From NCBI RefSeq assembly GCF_012933445.1, contig NZ_JABBNC010000014.1, positions 147,288-211,287 of the forward strand: a DNA stretch of 64,000 nt. The letters run 5' to 3'. Shown here in pieces: positions 24,877 through 34,526 of the stretch. Position numbers and translations under genes: made by a program. This DNA is from Actinoplanes sp. TBRC 11911. GTDB lineage: Bacteria > Actinomycetota > Actinomycetes > Mycobacteriales > Micromonosporaceae. Under the pieces are notes generated by a model, which saw only the letters and a program-made list of their open reading frames with translations, did no database searches and was not told where the DNA came from. The stretch's first letter is position 1, and each line of letters opens with the position of its first letter.

Positions 24877-25035
24877 CGTTCACGCTCCAGGGGATAGGGG
24901 ATCGATGGTCGTCAGTGTTTTCCGCCCCGCCGCGAGCGCGCATCGGCGAAATCACCGGCCTGTCGAAATCGCATCCCTCGAAAAGAAAGTCATCGATGCT
25001 TCCGGTACGCCTCGACGACCGGCCACACTCGGCCC

Positions 25036-27639
25036 ATGCTTGTTGCACAGACAGTGCAGGAAGTTCTCCTGCTCGGCGGCGGCGCGCTCGTCCTGACGGG
25101 CGGCCCGGGCGAGGGCAAAACCACGCTTGCGTACGCCGTGAGCACCGTCCCCGGCAACCGGAGAGTCATCGCGGTCCCCGGCCACGCCGACGAATCGTCG
25201 CTGCCCTACGCGGCCACGCACCGCCTCCTGACCCGCCTGAGCGAGTGCCCGTCCACGCCGCGCGGAGGCGTGCGGCCCCACCCGGACGCCGGTCTCCTCC
25301 CGCGGGATGCTCTCGGCGCCGCGCGCGTCGTGCTCGACCGGCTGGCCGCCGCGGATCGTCCCGTGCTCCTGCTGCTCGACGACGCGCACCTGCTCGACGC
25401 GGAATCGCGCCGGCTGTTCACCCTCGTGGCCCACCGCCTGGACGGTGTTCGCGCGGCCATCCTGGCCACCGCCCCGGCACCGCTGCCCGGCCTGCCGCAC
25501 CTGCGCCTGAGCCCGTTGACCCGCGCCGAGAGCCGCACCCTGCTGCACGACCGCGCCCCCGGCCTGGCCGACGACGTGGCCGCGTCCCTCATCGACCTGG
25601 CCGGCGGCAACCCGGCCGCCCTCGTCGAACTGGCCGCCGCGCTGAGCCCCCGGCAGCGCCGCGGCCTCGCCGACCCGCCCGCCACGCTGCCCCCGTCCAG
25701 CCGGCTGCGGCAGCGCTTCCGCGCCGAGGTGGCCGCCCTCCCGCCCGGCACCCGCGACCTGCTCCTGCTCGCCGCCGCGGCCCCCGAACTGCGCCCCGCG
25801 GACGTCACCGACCCGGCCGCCCTGACCCCCGCCGAACGGGCCGGACTGGTCAGCGTCCACGACGACACGATCGCCTTCACCCCGCCGCTGCTGCGCTCGC
25901 TGATCTACCACGACGCCCCGCTCGCCGACCGCCACCACGCCCACCGCCGGCTGGCCGACAACGGAAGCCTGCTGCACCGCGCCCAGATCACCCCGGCACC
26001 CGACGACGCCTTGGCCCGCGCCCTCACCGCCGCCGCCCGACACGCCACGCCGGACCGGGCCGCCCGCGCCCACCTGCTGGCCGCCGGCCTGTTCGACAGC
26101 CGGGCGGACAAAGCCGGCGCCGTGCTGGCCGCCGCCCGCGCCGCCGCCGACGCCGGGCGCCCGCACGAGGCCACCCGCCTGCTGCGCCGCCTGGGACGCG
26201 AACAGGCACCCGCCGTGGTCCGCAACCGGGCCCGCGCCCTGACCGCCCGGCTGACGCTGCACCACGACCCGGCGGCCGCCCGCGACGTGCTCCTGGACGT
26301 GGCCACCGAACTGCTCCCGCACGACCCGCAGGGCGCCCTCGAGGCACTCCTTGCGGCCGGCGACGCCTGCGGCCACTGCGGCGACCCCGGCGACTTCCCG
26401 GCCGTCGCCCGGCACGCGGCCGCCCACCACCGCGACACCTCCGACCCGCAGACCAGGCTGGCCGTCCACCACCTCTGCGGCCTGGCCGATCTGCTCACCG
26501 GCGCCGACGATCAAGGATTCGGCCACCTGCACGAGGTGCTGCGCCTCGCCGGCCACGTCACCGACCCCGCGCTGCTGATCGCCGCGGCCGCCGACGGCAT
26601 CCTCACCGGACGCGACCGCTGCGCCGCGACACTGGCCGGACGGGCAGCGGCCCTGGGCACAAAGGGGCAGATTCCCGCGGCCCTGGAAGTGGCCGCGTTC
26701 GCCGAGTTCGCCGCCGGCCGCTACGACGCGGCGACCGACGCCGCCCTGGACGGAGCCGCCGTCGCGGGCCGCCCCGGCGCGCACCACGCACTGCTGTCCG
26801 TGCTGGCCGCCCTACGCGGTGACCGAGCCTCGATGGAGCCGGCGAGCGGTGGCGCGATCAGGGACGCGGCGGGGCACTACGCGACCGGCGAGTTCGGCGA
26901 CTGGGCGGCCGGCCTGCTCGACCTCGTCGAGGGCCGCCGCACGGACGCCCTGGCCCGCCTGTTCCCGCTGGTCACCGGCCACGGCTCACCGATTCTCCGG
27001 ATCGCCGTCACCCCGCACCTGATCGAGGCCGGTGCCCCCGGCGACGTGGCCGGCCCGTTCGACCGCTGGGCCGCCCGTACCGGCGAAAGCTCCTGGCTGG
27101 CGCTGCGCGCCCGGTGCCGGGCGCTGACCGCGTCCACTCCGGACGACGCCGACGACCTCTTCCGCGAGGCGATCGGCTGGCATCGCCGCGACGGCGCCGC
27201 CTTCCCGGCCGCGCACACCGCCCTGCTCTACGGTCGTCACCTGCGCAGATGCCGGCGCCACGTGGAGGCCCGCGAGCACCTGCGCCGCGCCGCCGAGACC
27301 TTCCGCCGCCTCGACGCCGCCCCGTGGGCCGACCAGGCCACCCACGAGCTGCGGGCGGCCGGCGAAAGCGCGGGCGGCGAGGGCGCGGCAGCCGAACGGG
27401 CGCCGGCCACCGAGCTCACCGCCCAGCAGCAGCGCATCGCCGGCCTGGTCGCCGACGGCGCCACCAACCGTGAGGTGGCCCAGCACCTGCACCTTTCCCC
27501 GCGCACCGTCGACCACCACCTGCGCAACGTCTTCGCCCGGCTGGGCGTGCGCTCGCGCACCGAGCTGGCCCGGTTGGTCGCGACCGGGCGCGTGCCGCCG
27601 CGGCGGCGGGGACCTTTGGACGGTGTCGGTCCCCGCTGA
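25036..27639 (+). CDS. LAL-type LuxR regulator with AAA ATPase domain
   Basis: An 867-residue large ATP-binding LuxR protein. Walker A is GGPGEGKTT (residues 21-29), Walker B LLLLDDAHLLDAE (about 111-123), followed by an Arg/Ala-rich TPR-like helical region of some 500 residues rich in Ala, His and Asp. The C-terminal GerE-type helix-turn-helix is at about 800-855: ELTAQQQRIAGLVADGATNR, EVAQHLHLSPRTVDHHLRNV and FARLGV. LAL proteins act as activators of secondary metabolite or sugar genes. It ends 30 bp from the convergent GH3 gene and is divergent from the hydrolase gene; either the hydrolase or distant genes may be targets. Confidence 0.88.
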   Translation: MLVAQTVQEVLLLGGGALVLTGGPGEGKTTLAYAVSTVPGNRRVIAVPGHADESSLPYAATHRLLTRLSECPSTPRGGVRPHPDAGLLPRDALGAARVVLDRLAAADRPVLLLLDDAHLLDAESRRLFTLVAHRLDGVRAAILATAPAPLPGLPHLRLSPLTRAESRTLLHDRAPGLADDVAASLIDLAGGNPAALVELAAALSPRQRRGLADPPATLPPSSRLRQRFRAEVAALPPGTRDLLLLAAAAPELRPADVTDPAALTPAERAGLVSVHDDTIAFTPPLLRSLIYHDAPLADRHHAHRRLADNGSLLHRAQITPAPDDALARALTAAARHATPDRAARAHLLAAGLFDSRADKAGAVLAAARAAADAGRPHEATRLLRRLGREQAPAVVRNRARALTARLTLHHDPAAARDVLLDVATELLPHDPQGALEALLAAGDACGHCGDPGDFPAVARHAAAHHRDTSDPQTRLAVHHLCGLADLLTGADDQGFGHLHEVLRLAGHVTDPALLIAAAADGILTGRDRCAATLAGRAAALGTKGQIPAALEVAAFAEFAAGRYDAATDAALDGAAVAGRPGAHHALLSVLAALRGDRASMEPASGGAIRDAAGHYATGEFGDWAAGLLDLVEGRRTDALARLFPLVTGHGSPILRIAVTPHLIEAGAPGDVAGPFDRWAARTGESSWLALRARCRALTASTPDDADDLFREAIGWHRRDGAAFPAAHTALLYGRHLRRCRRHVEAREHLRRAAETFRRLDAAPWADQATHELRAAGESAGGEGAAAERAPATELTAQQQRIAGLVADGATNREVAQHLHLSPRTVDHHLRNVFARLGVRSRTELARLVATGRVPPRRRGPLDGVGPR

Positions 27640-27668
27640 AGTGCCGGGCGGCACGCGGTCCGATCCGG

Positions 27669-30026
27669 TCAGGCCTTCTGCACCTCGACCGGAGTCGTGA
27701 GGACGCGGTCCCGGCCCACTTCCCGGACCGCGCCGGTCAGCGTGACCGTGCCCCGCAACGGAAGGTCCGAACAGGACGTGCCGACCATGATCTCGATCGT
27801 GCCCGGCTCGACGATCCGGGTCAGGTCGCGCCCGGTGAACGCGGTGCGGTCCGCGTGCACCGAGAACGTCACGTCCTTCGCCTCGCCGGCCTCCAGCGGC
27901 ACCCGGGCGAACCCGGTGAGCTGGCGGACCGGGCGGGTCACCTGCGCGACCACGTCGCGAAGATACAGCTGCACCACCTCGTCGCCGCCGCGCGACCCGG
28001 TGTTGCGCACCCGCGCGGTCACCGTGAACGCGCCGTCCACCGGGATCGAGGACGCGCTGATCCGCAGGTCGTCCACCTCGAACGTGGTGTACGAGCGGCC
28101 GTACCCGAACGCGAACAACGGTGTCGGGTCGAGGTTGCTGACCCCGCTGTTCTCCGCGCCCAGCGGCGGCTGCAGGTAGGTGCCGGGCTGCCCGCCCGCG
28201 TGCCGCGGGATCTGCACCGGCAGCTTCGCGCCCGGCTGCACCCGGCCGGAGAGCACCCCGGCGATCGCGGCGCCACCCTCCTCGCCCGGCATGAACGCCT
28301 GCACCAGACCCGCCGCGCGAGCGTGGATCGCCCCCAGCGCGTACGGCCGGCCGGACACCACGACCACCACCACGGGCGTACCGGTGGAAAGCAGTTGATC
28401 GAGCAGTTCGCCCTGCACGCCGGGTAACGAGAGGTCCTCGGCGTCGCAGCCCTCGCCGGAGCTGCCGTGGCCGAACAGGCCGGCCAGATCACCGACCATG
28501 GCGACCACCAGATCGGCGTCGCGGGCCGCGGCCAGCGCCGCCTCGAACCCGGACCGGTCCTCGCCTAGCACCGGGCATCCCTGTTCAAATACGAGCGAGG
28601 CCGCGGGAAACTCCGTTCGCAGGGCATCGACCGCGGTCGGCACCGAGATGCCCAGGCCGACGTCGTGGTAGCGGGGGAGGACATGGTTCGGGAAGGCGTA
28701 GCAGCCCATGAACGTCCGGGGATCGGCGGCGGCCGGCCCGACGACGGCGATGCGGCGCACCGACGGCGACACCGGCAGCGCGGTGCCCGCGTCGAGCAGC
28801 ACGACGGAGCGCTCGGCCATCTCCAGCGCGAGCGCGCGGTTGGCCGGCGAGTCCAGGTCGACAGCGGCCGCGGCGGCCACCGAGCCCTCCGGCGTCCAGT
28901 CCGCGTCCAGCAGCCCCAGCGACGCCTTCTGGGTGAGCAGGCGGCGGGCGGCCCGGTCGATGACCTCCTCCGGCACCCGCGAGGCCAGGCCCGGCCCGAA
29001 GCCGAGCGTGTCCGGCAGCTCCACGTCGATGCCCGCGACCAGGGCCTGCGCGCCGGCGTCGTCGGTGTCCGCGGCGGTCCGGTGCATGGTGGCCAGGAAC
29101 GGCACCGCCCAGTAGTCCGACACGACCGTGCCGGTGAACCCCCACTGCTCGCGCAGCACCTCGGTCAGCAGCCACCGATCGGCGCCGGCCGGCACCCCGT
29201 CGAGATCGGAGTAGGAGTTCATCACGGACTCGGCGCCGCCCTCGCGGATCGCCGTCTCGAAGCTCGGCAGGATGACGTCCATCAGCTCGCGGCGGCCCAT
29301 CGGGACCGGGCCGTGGTTGCGGGCGCCCCGCGACGCCGAATAGCCGGCGAAGTGCTTCAGCGTGGCGATCACCCCGGCGCTCTGCAACCCTTTCACGTAC
29401 GCCGATCCGAGCATCGCCACCAGGTAGGGGTCTTCGCCGATGGTCTCCTCGACCCGTCCCCAGCGATAGTCGCGGACCACGTCGAGCACCGGGGACAGTC
29501 CCTGATGCACGCCCACCGCTGCCATGTCCCGCCCGATCGCGGCGGCCATCCGCTCGACCAGCTCGGGGTCGAAGGTGGCGCCCCACGCGATCGCGGCGGG
29601 ATAGACGGTGGCCCCGTACGTGGTGAAACCGGTCAGGCACTCCTCGTGCACCATGGCCGGCACGCCATGACGCGAGTTGCCGAGCACGATCCGCTGCTGG
29701 CGGACCACCTCGGCGGCTCCCTCGGCGGCGGTGCGCGGCACGCTGCCGAACACGCGGGTGAGCTGGCCCAGGCCGTCGCGGCTCGCGTCCTGCAGCGAGA
29801 TCGTCCCGGACGCCGCGAAGACGTCCTGCATCGGGGCGACGTTCATCTGCTCCTCCGGGTCGGCGCGGGCGTCGTCACCGGTGTCCTGCATGTCGTTGCC
29901 CAGCCATCGGCTGCCGAGTTGCGCAATTTTCTCGCTCGTCGTCATCCGGGAGAGCAGCGCCTCCACCCGGTCGGCGATCGGCAACGCCCGGTCCTGCCAT
30001 GGCTGATTCGCCCGATCTGTGGTCAC
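27669..30026 (-). CDS. GH3 family beta-glycosidase (beta-xylosidase/beta-glucosidase, BxlA-like)
   Basis: A 785-residue cytoplasmic enzyme with no signal peptide. The (beta/alpha)8 domain contains KHFAGYSASRGARNHGP and the nucleophile Asp in TGTVVSDYWAV; the second alpha/beta sandwich domain spans about residues 390-600 and the C-terminal fibronectin-III-like domain (FAFGYGRSYTTFEVDDLRI, then VQLYLRD) about 645-770. The N-terminus (RVEALLSRMTTSEKIAQLGS) resembles BxlA-type enzymes of Streptomyces that cleave short xylo- or gluco-oligosaccharides after import. It is divergent from the sugar ABC operon, and both share a CGAAA-G-TTTCG-type site in the intergenic region, so oligosaccharide uptake and cleavage are coregulated. 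Confidence 0.9.
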   Translation of the reverse strand: MTTDRANQPWQDRALPIADRVEALLSRMTTSEKIAQLGSRWLGNDMQDTGDDARADPEEQMNVAPMQDVFAASGTISLQDASRDGLGQLTRVFGSVPRTAAEGAAEVVRQQRIVLGNSRHGVPAMVHEECLTGFTTYGATVYPAAIAWGATFDPELVERMAAAIGRDMAAVGVHQGLSPVLDVVRDYRWGRVEETIGEDPYLVAMLGSAYVKGLQSAGVIATLKHFAGYSASRGARNHGPVPMGRRELMDVILPSFETAIREGGAESVMNSYSDLDGVPAGADRWLLTEVLREQWGFTGTVVSDYWAVPFLATMHRTAADTDDAGAQALVAGIDVELPDTLGFGPGLASRVPEEVIDRAARRLLTQKASLGLLDADWTPEGSVAAAAAVDLDSPANRALALEMAERSVVLLDAGTALPVSPSVRRIAVVGPAAADPRTFMGCYAFPNHVLPRYHDVGLGISVPTAVDALRTEFPAASLVFEQGCPVLGEDRSGFEAALAAARDADLVVAMVGDLAGLFGHGSSGEGCDAEDLSLPGVQGELLDQLLSTGTPVVVVVVSGRPYALGAIHARAAGLVQAFMPGEEGGAAIAGVLSGRVQPGAKLPVQIPRHAGGQPGTYLQPPLGAENSGVSNLDPTPLFAFGYGRSYTTFEVDDLRISASSIPVDGAFTVTARVRNTGSRGGDEVVQLYLRDVVAQVTRPVRQLTGFARVPLEAGEAKDVTFSVHADRTAFTGRDLTRIVEPGTIEIMVGTSCSDLPLRGTVTLTGAVREVGRDRVLTTPVEVQKA

Positions 30027-30045
30027 GGCGCACGTTCCTCATTTC

Positions 30046-30056
30046 CGAAAGTTTCG
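30046..30056. promoter_or_regulatory. Operator CGAAAGTTTCG upstream of the GH3 gene
   Basis: A perfect 11-bp palindrome with central G, 20 bp upstream of the GH3 start. The same element with central C lies before the LacI gene of this cluster (34516) and a 9-of-11 match lies before the binding protein gene (30227). Confidence 0.7.
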
Positions 30057-30164
30057 CTGTTACCAACGCGCAATGTTACGACGCGGCGGATCTTGAACGG
30101 CCGCATTCGGGTTCCTCACGAATGCGTCCACTCTTGCGCTGGGAGCGCGACCAGGGCAAGACCC

Positions 30165-30193
30165 TTGACATGATCAAGCTGAAACCCTACGTT
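30165..30193 (+). promoter_or_regulatory. Promoter for the sugar ABC operon
   Basis: TTGACA (30165-30170) and TACGTT (30188-30193) are separated by exactly 17 bp, close to the vegetative consensus. The start of transcription should be near 30200, about 120 bp before the binding protein start; two GTTAAC palindromes and the operator at 30227 lie at or just after it, where a repressor would block the polymerase. Confidence 0.6.
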
Positions 30194-30226
30194 AACGAAA
30201 CCTCACGTTAACTTGCGGTCGTTTCG

Positions 30227-30237
30227 CGAAAGTTGCA
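30227..30237. promoter_or_regulatory. Operator-like CGAAAGTTGCA upstream of the binding protein
   Basis: Matches the cluster palindrome at 9 of 11 positions and overlaps a perfect TTTCGCGAAA (30222-30231). It sits about 30 bp downstream of the predicted transcription start. Confidence 0.5.
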
Positions 30238-30318
30238 GGATCTGTGACAGAGGCGACCTTCCAACCACGACGATCCACTCGCCGCAGCTGAAGCGGCACT
30301 TCGAGTACGGAGATCACC

Positions 30319-31656
30319 GTGATCGATAGCAACTACTCCAGGCGCAGGTTCCTGGGTCTGGTCGGGGGAACCGCCGGTGCCGCGGCTCTCGCCGCATGTG
30401 GCAGCTCCGGCCCGAGCGAAGATGGTGGCAGCTCGGGCGGTGGCGGCGGCGGTGCGGCCAGCTACTGGTCCCTGAGCGGCCCGCCCGGCCAGGAGTACCG
30501 CCAGGCCTCGGTCGACCGGTTCAACAAGGCGAACCCGAACACCAAGATCACGCCGACGTTCTTCCAGAACGACGCGTACAAGCAGAAGATCACCACCTCG
30601 ATCGGCGCGGGCCAGGGCCCGACGATGATCTGGGGCTGGGGCGGCGGCGGCCTCAAGGCCTATGTGGAGGCCGGCCAGGTCGAGGACCTGACCGACTGGT
30701 TCGGCCAGAACGCCGCGGTCAAGAGCAAGATCCTCGACTCGTCGTTCGGCGCCGCCACGGTCAACGGCAAGATCTACGCGATGCCGGTCGAGACGGTCCA
30801 GCCGATCGTGCTGTTCTACAACAAGAAGGTCTTCGACAAGGTCGGCGTGCAGCCCCCGCAGTCCTGGGGCGACATCATGGCCCTGGTACCCAAGTTCAAC
30901 GCCGCGAAGATCGCGCCGTTCTCGCTGGGCGGCCAGTCCCGCTGGACCAACATGATGTGGCTCGAGTTCCTGCTCGACCGCACCGCCGGCTCCGACGTGT
31001 TCAACAACGTCTTCGCCGGTCAGAAGGACGCCTGGTCCGACCCGGCCGTGCTGACCATGCTGACCCAGATCCAGGACCTGGTGAAGGCCAACGGCTTCGT
31101 CAAGGGCTTCTCCTCGATCACCGCGGACTCCAACGCGGACCAGGCCCTGCTCTACACCGGCAAGGCCGCGATGATGGTGCACGGCTCCTGGTCGTACGGG
31201 ATCCAGAAGGCCAACGGCGGCAGCTTCGTCAAGGACGGCGGCCTGGGCTGGATGAACTTCCCGGCGGTCGAGGGCGGCAAGGGCGACCCGAGCAACACCG
31301 TCGGCAACCCCGGCCAGTACCTCTCGATCTCGTCCAAGGCGAGCGCCGAGGCCAAGGACACCGCGAAGAAGTTCTTCTCCACCACCCTCGTGGACAACGA
31401 CGAGATGGCCGGCTGGATCAAGTCGGGTGGCGTGCCGGTGCTCAAGGGCGCGTCGTTCACCGGCTCGGACGACGCCGAGTTCCTGACGTCGATGGCCGAC
31501 ATCGCGTCCAAGGCCAAGATCTTCGCGCAGTCCTGGGACCAGGCGCTGAGCCCGACCGCGGCAGAGACTTTGCTCGATAACATCGCTAAGCTGTTCCAAC
31601 TGCAGATTTCCCCGCAGCAGTGGGTCGACAGCATGAACGGGGTCATCGGTAAATGA
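30319..31656 (+). CDS. Sugar ABC transporter, solute-binding lipoprotein
   Basis: A 445-residue extracellular binding protein starting at GTG 30319. The N-terminus has a twin-arginine signal (SRRRFLGLVGG) and a lipobox (AALAACGS), so it is likely exported folded by Tat and lipid-anchored. A Ser/Gly linker precedes the cluster-B binding fold (ASYWSLSGPPGQEYRQASVD, then MIWGWGGGGLKAYVEAGQV). This class binds oligosaccharides such as xylobiose, cellobiose or maltodextrin; the adjacent cytoplasmic GH3 enzyme points to beta-linked oligosaccharides. Its stop overlaps the start of the first permease (ATGA). The ATPase is not encoded here, as is usual where a shared MsiK-type ATPase energises sugar importers. 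Confidence 0.9.
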   Translation: MIDSNYSRRRFLGLVGGTAGAAALAACGSSGPSEDGGSSGGGGGGAASYWSLSGPPGQEYRQASVDRFNKANPNTKITPTFFQNDAYKQKITTSIGAGQGPTMIWGWGGGGLKAYVEAGQVEDLTDWFGQNAAVKSKILDSSFGAATVNGKIYAMPVETVQPIVLFYNKKVFDKVGVQPPQSWGDIMALVPKFNAAKIAPFSLGGQSRWTNMMWLEFLLDRTAGSDVFNNVFAGQKDAWSDPAVLTMLTQIQDLVKANGFVKGFSSITADSNADQALLYTGKAAMMVHGSWSYGIQKANGGSFVKDGGLGWMNFPAVEGGKGDPSNTVGNPGQYLSISSKASAEAKDTAKKFFSTTLVDNDEMAGWIKSGGVPVLKGASFTGSDDAEFLTSMADIASKAKIFAQSWDQALSPTAAETLLDNIAKLFQLQISPQQWVDSMNGVIGK

Positions 31657-32576
31657 CGACGCTCGCTCCGCCCGCCGTACGGGTGAAGGAGCCCACCAGG
31701 ACCAGCGGCGGGCGGAGCGGCGCCGTCCTATGGATGGCGCTGCCGGCTCTGGTGTGGTTCGTGATCTTCGCGGTCATTCCGCTGATCGGCGTGCTCCTGC
31801 TCAGCTTCACCACGTGGAACGGCATCGGCACGATCCATGGTTCCGGCCTCACCAGCTGGAAGGCCGCGCTGACCGACCCGGGCCTGCCCCGGGCCCTGTG
31901 GGTCACGTTCGTGATCATGGCGCTGTCCTGGCTCGTGCAGACGCCGATATCCATTCTGCTGGGCGTCTTCATCGCGGCCCGCTCCAAGTACCGCGGCCTG
32001 CTCGCGGTGCTGTATTTCGTGCCGGTGCTGCTCAGCTCCGCGGCCATCTCGATCACCTACAAGGCGCTGCTCGACCCGAACTTCGGGCTCAGCGCCGGCC
32101 TCGGCGTGTCCTGGCTGGCCCAGGACTGGCTCGGCCAGAGCGGTCTCGCGCTCGGCGTGGTCGTCTTCGTGGTGTCGTGGCAGTACATTCCGTTCCACTC
32201 ACTGATCTACCAGGGCGGCGTGCGGCAGATCCCGCAATCGCTGTACGAGGCCTCCCAGATCGACGGCGCCGGCCGGATGCGCCAGTTCTTCAGCATCACG
32301 CTGCCGCAGCTGAAATACACGATCATCACGTCCTCGACGCTGATGGTGGTGGGCTCGCTGACGTCCTTCGACCTGATCTACGTGCTGACCGCCGGCGGCC
32401 CCGGCGACTCCACGCGCACCCTGGCGCTGCAGATGTACCAGTTCGGCTTCCAGGCCCGCCTGATGGGCCCGGCGAGCGCCATCGCCGTCATCCTCGTCCT
32501 CATCGGACTCGCGATCTCCCTGCTGCTGCGGCGGCTGGGTGGCCGGGCGGACGAGAGCCAGCTGGAAGGAATGTGA
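31653..32576 (+). CDS. Sugar ABC transporter permease, MalF type
   Basis: A 307-residue permease with six to seven transmembrane helices (first LWMALPALVWFVIFAVIPLI). The cytoplasmic EAA loop that contacts the ATPase reads SLYEASQIDGAGRMRQFFSI, with the conserved Gly-x-x-x-x-x-x-Phe pattern and the following LPQLK. It forms the membrane channel with the next gene product. ATGA overlap with the binding protein gene and 1-bp spacing to the second permease show an operon. Confidence 0.9.
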   Translation: MTTLAPPAVRVKEPTRTSGGRSGAVLWMALPALVWFVIFAVIPLIGVLLLSFTTWNGIGTIHGSGLTSWKAALTDPGLPRALWVTFVIMALSWLVQTPISILLGVFIAARSKYRGLLAVLYFVPVLLSSAAISITYKALLDPNFGLSAGLGVSWLAQDWLGQSGLALGVVVFVVSWQYIPFHSLIYQGGVRQIPQSLYEASQIDGAGRMRQFFSITLPQLKYTIITSSTLMVVGSLTSFDLIYVLTAGGPGDSTRTLALQMYQFGFQARLMGPASAIAVILVLIGLAISLLLRRLGGRADESQLEGM

Positions 32577-32577
32577 C

Positions 32578-33480
32578 ATGGCGACCTCCACCATCACCCA
32601 GGAGTCCGCGCCGCGACACGGCGGCAAAGCACCGCAGCGCGGCACGTCGCTGGGCGGCCGGCTGCTGCGCCTGAACTGGGTCGGCGGCAGCCTCGGCTGG
32701 ATCTGGCTGCTGATCGTGATGCTCCCGCTCTACTGGATCGTCATCACCAGCTTGAAGACGCAGTCGAACTACTTCATCACGAACCCGTTGAAGCCGCCGA
32801 CCGACATCACCTTCGAGAATTACAAAACGGTGATCGAGGCCGACTTCGTCCGGTTCTTCTTCAACAGCGTGATCGTCACCGCCGGAGCCACCATCCCGGC
32901 CGTGCTCTTCTCGCTGATGGCGGCGTACGCGGTCGTGCGGGGCGCGACCAACCGGTGGCTCAAGGGCATCAACGCGCTTTTCCTGATGGGTCTCGCCATC
33001 CCGCTGCAAGCCGTGATCATCCCGGTGTATCTGATCATCATCCGGGCGCACCTGTACGACTCGCTGCTGGCGATCATCCTGCCGTCGGCCGCGTTCGCGA
33101 TCCCGCTGTCGGTGCTGGTGCTCGGCAACTTCATCCGGGACGTGCCGAAGGAACTCTTCGAATCGATGCGGATGGACGGTGCCACCGAGTGGGGCACGCT
33201 GTGGCGGCTCGCCTTCCCGCTGACCCGCCCCGCGCTGGTCACCGTGACGATCTACAGCGCGCTGCAGATCTGGAACGGCTTCATCCTGCCGCTGATCCTC
33301 ACCCAGAGCCCGAACCAGCGCACCATGCCGCTGGCGCTGTGGACCTTCCAGTCGGAGTTCGGCGTGAACGTGCCCGCGGTCGCCGCCTCGGTCACGCTCA
33401 CCACCATCCCGATCGTGCTCGCGTACGCCATCGGGCGCCGCCAGCTACTGAGCGGACTTACCGCCGGTTTCGGCAAATAG
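32578..33480 (+). CDS. Sugar ABC transporter permease, MalG type
   Basis: A 300-residue permease with six predicted helices; WLLIVMLPLYWIVITSLK is the first and IPLSVLVLGNFIRDVPKELF leads into the EAA loop ESMRMDGATEWGTLWRLAFP. Start ATG 32578 is 1 bp after the stop of the MalF-type gene. Its end overlaps the convergent LacI gene by 36 bp, so transcription of the operon and of its repressor collide at their 3' ends. Confidence 0.9.
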   Translation: MATSTITQESAPRHGGKAPQRGTSLGGRLLRLNWVGGSLGWIWLLIVMLPLYWIVITSLKTQSNYFITNPLKPPTDITFENYKTVIEADFVRFFFNSVIVTAGATIPAVLFSLMAAYAVVRGATNRWLKGINALFLMGLAIPLQAVIIPVYLIIIRAHLYDSLLAIILPSAAFAIPLSVLVLGNFIRDVPKELFESMRMDGATEWGTLWRLAFPLTRPALVTVTIYSALQIWNGFILPLILTQSPNQRTMPLALWTFQSEFGVNVPAVAASVTLTTIPIVLAYAIGRRQLLSGLTAGFGK

Positions 33481-34482
33481 GGCGGTGCTCTCCCGGATCA
33501 CGAGCTCGGTCGCCAGCTCCACCCGGGGAGTTTCGATGGGCTCGCCGCGTGACAACCGCAGGACGGTGCGCGCGGCGAGCCCACCCATGTCCGCCAGCGG
33601 CTGACGCACGGTGGTCAGCGGCGGCGACGACCAGCGCGCCTCCGGCAGGTCGTCGAAGCCCACGATGCTCACGTCGTCCGGCACCCGCAGACCGCGCAGT
33701 CGCGCCGCCTCGTAGACGCCCAGCGCCATCTGGTCGCTGGACGCGAAGATCGCGGTCGGCGGGTCGTCGCGGTCCAGCAGCCGCACCCCGGCGGTGAAAC
33801 CCGACTCGTGCCGGAAGTCGCCCGGTTCGATCAGCCGCCGGTCCACCCGCAGCCCCGCCTCCTCCAGCGCGGCCCGGTAGCCGTCCAGGCGGGCCCGGCT
33901 GCACTGCAGGTTCTTCGGACCCTCGACCAGGCCGATCCGGCGGTGCCCCAACGCGATCAGATGCTCGGTGGCGCTGCGCCCGCCGGACCAGTTGGTGGCG
34001 CCGATCGTCGGCACGTCCGCGGCGTTCCCGCCGGCCGGATCGATGATCACCATCGGCACGTTCAGGCGGTGCAGCTCGGCGCTGACCGGGCCGGCGCCGT
34101 CGGAGATCACCAGGATCACCCCGTCGGACTGGCGGGCCCGCAGATTCTGCAACCATTGCCGCGCCGACGCCGTACGCCGGTGCACCGCCGACACCACGGT
34201 GCCGACCCCGGCGGCGTGCGTGACCTCCTCGACGCCGCGGATCAGCTCCACCGCCCACGGGCTGTCCAGGTCGTGGAAGACGAGGTCGATGAGACCGGCC
34301 CGCAGCGGTTGCCGAGAGTTGCGAGGACGGTAATCGTGCTCCCGGAGAAGATGTTCGATGCGGTCGCGCGTCTCCGGTGACACATCCGTACGCCCGTTGA
34401 GCACCCGCGACACGGTAGGCACCGACACTCCGGCGGCCTCCGCGATGGTCGCGATAGTTACGCGTCGTCCGCCCGCGGCCAT
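33445..34482 (-). CDS. LacI-family repressor of the sugar (GH3/ABC) cluster
   Basis: A 345-residue LacI protein from ATG 34482, with the DNA-binding head IATIAEAAGVSVPTVSRVLN, hinge YRPRNSRQPLRAG and sensor block VSIVGFDDLPEARWSSPPL. The perfect palindrome CGAAACTTTCG lies 34 bp upstream of its start, the same element as before the GH3 gene, which strongly suggests that this protein represses itself and the GH3/ABC genes and is released by an imported oligosaccharide. The design recalls BxlR of Streptomyces, reported to bind a CGAA-N-TTCG inverted repeat. Confidence 0.88.
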   Translation of the reverse strand: MAAGGRRVTIATIAEAAGVSVPTVSRVLNGRTDVSPETRDRIEHLLREHDYRPRNSRQPLRAGLIDLVFHDLDSPWAVELIRGVEEVTHAAGVGTVVSAVHRRTASARQWLQNLRARQSDGVILVISDGAGPVSAELHRLNVPMVIIDPAGGNAADVPTIGATNWSGGRSATEHLIALGHRRIGLVEGPKNLQCSRARLDGYRAALEEAGLRVDRRLIEPGDFRHESGFTAGVRLLDRDDPPTAIFASSDQMALGVYEAARLRGLRVPDDVSIVGFDDLPEARWSSPPLTTVRQPLADMGGLAARTVLRLSRGEPIETPRVELATELVIRESTALFAETGGKSAQ

Positions 34483-34515
34483 CGATCTCTCCTCGTCTCC
34501 AGGCAAAGGCACCCC

Positions 34516-34526
34516 CGAAACTTTCG
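34516..34526. promoter_or_regulatory. Operator CGAAACTTTCG upstream of the LacI gene
   Basis: Perfect 11-bp palindrome (central C), 34 bp before the LacI start; it reads as the reverse complement of the element at 30046. Confidence 0.7.

Noticed and set aside
24867..26822. 651-codon + strand frame overlapping the LAL gene
   Set aside because: Arg/Pro-rich composition typical of a shifted frame; the LAL frame has Walker and GerE motifs.
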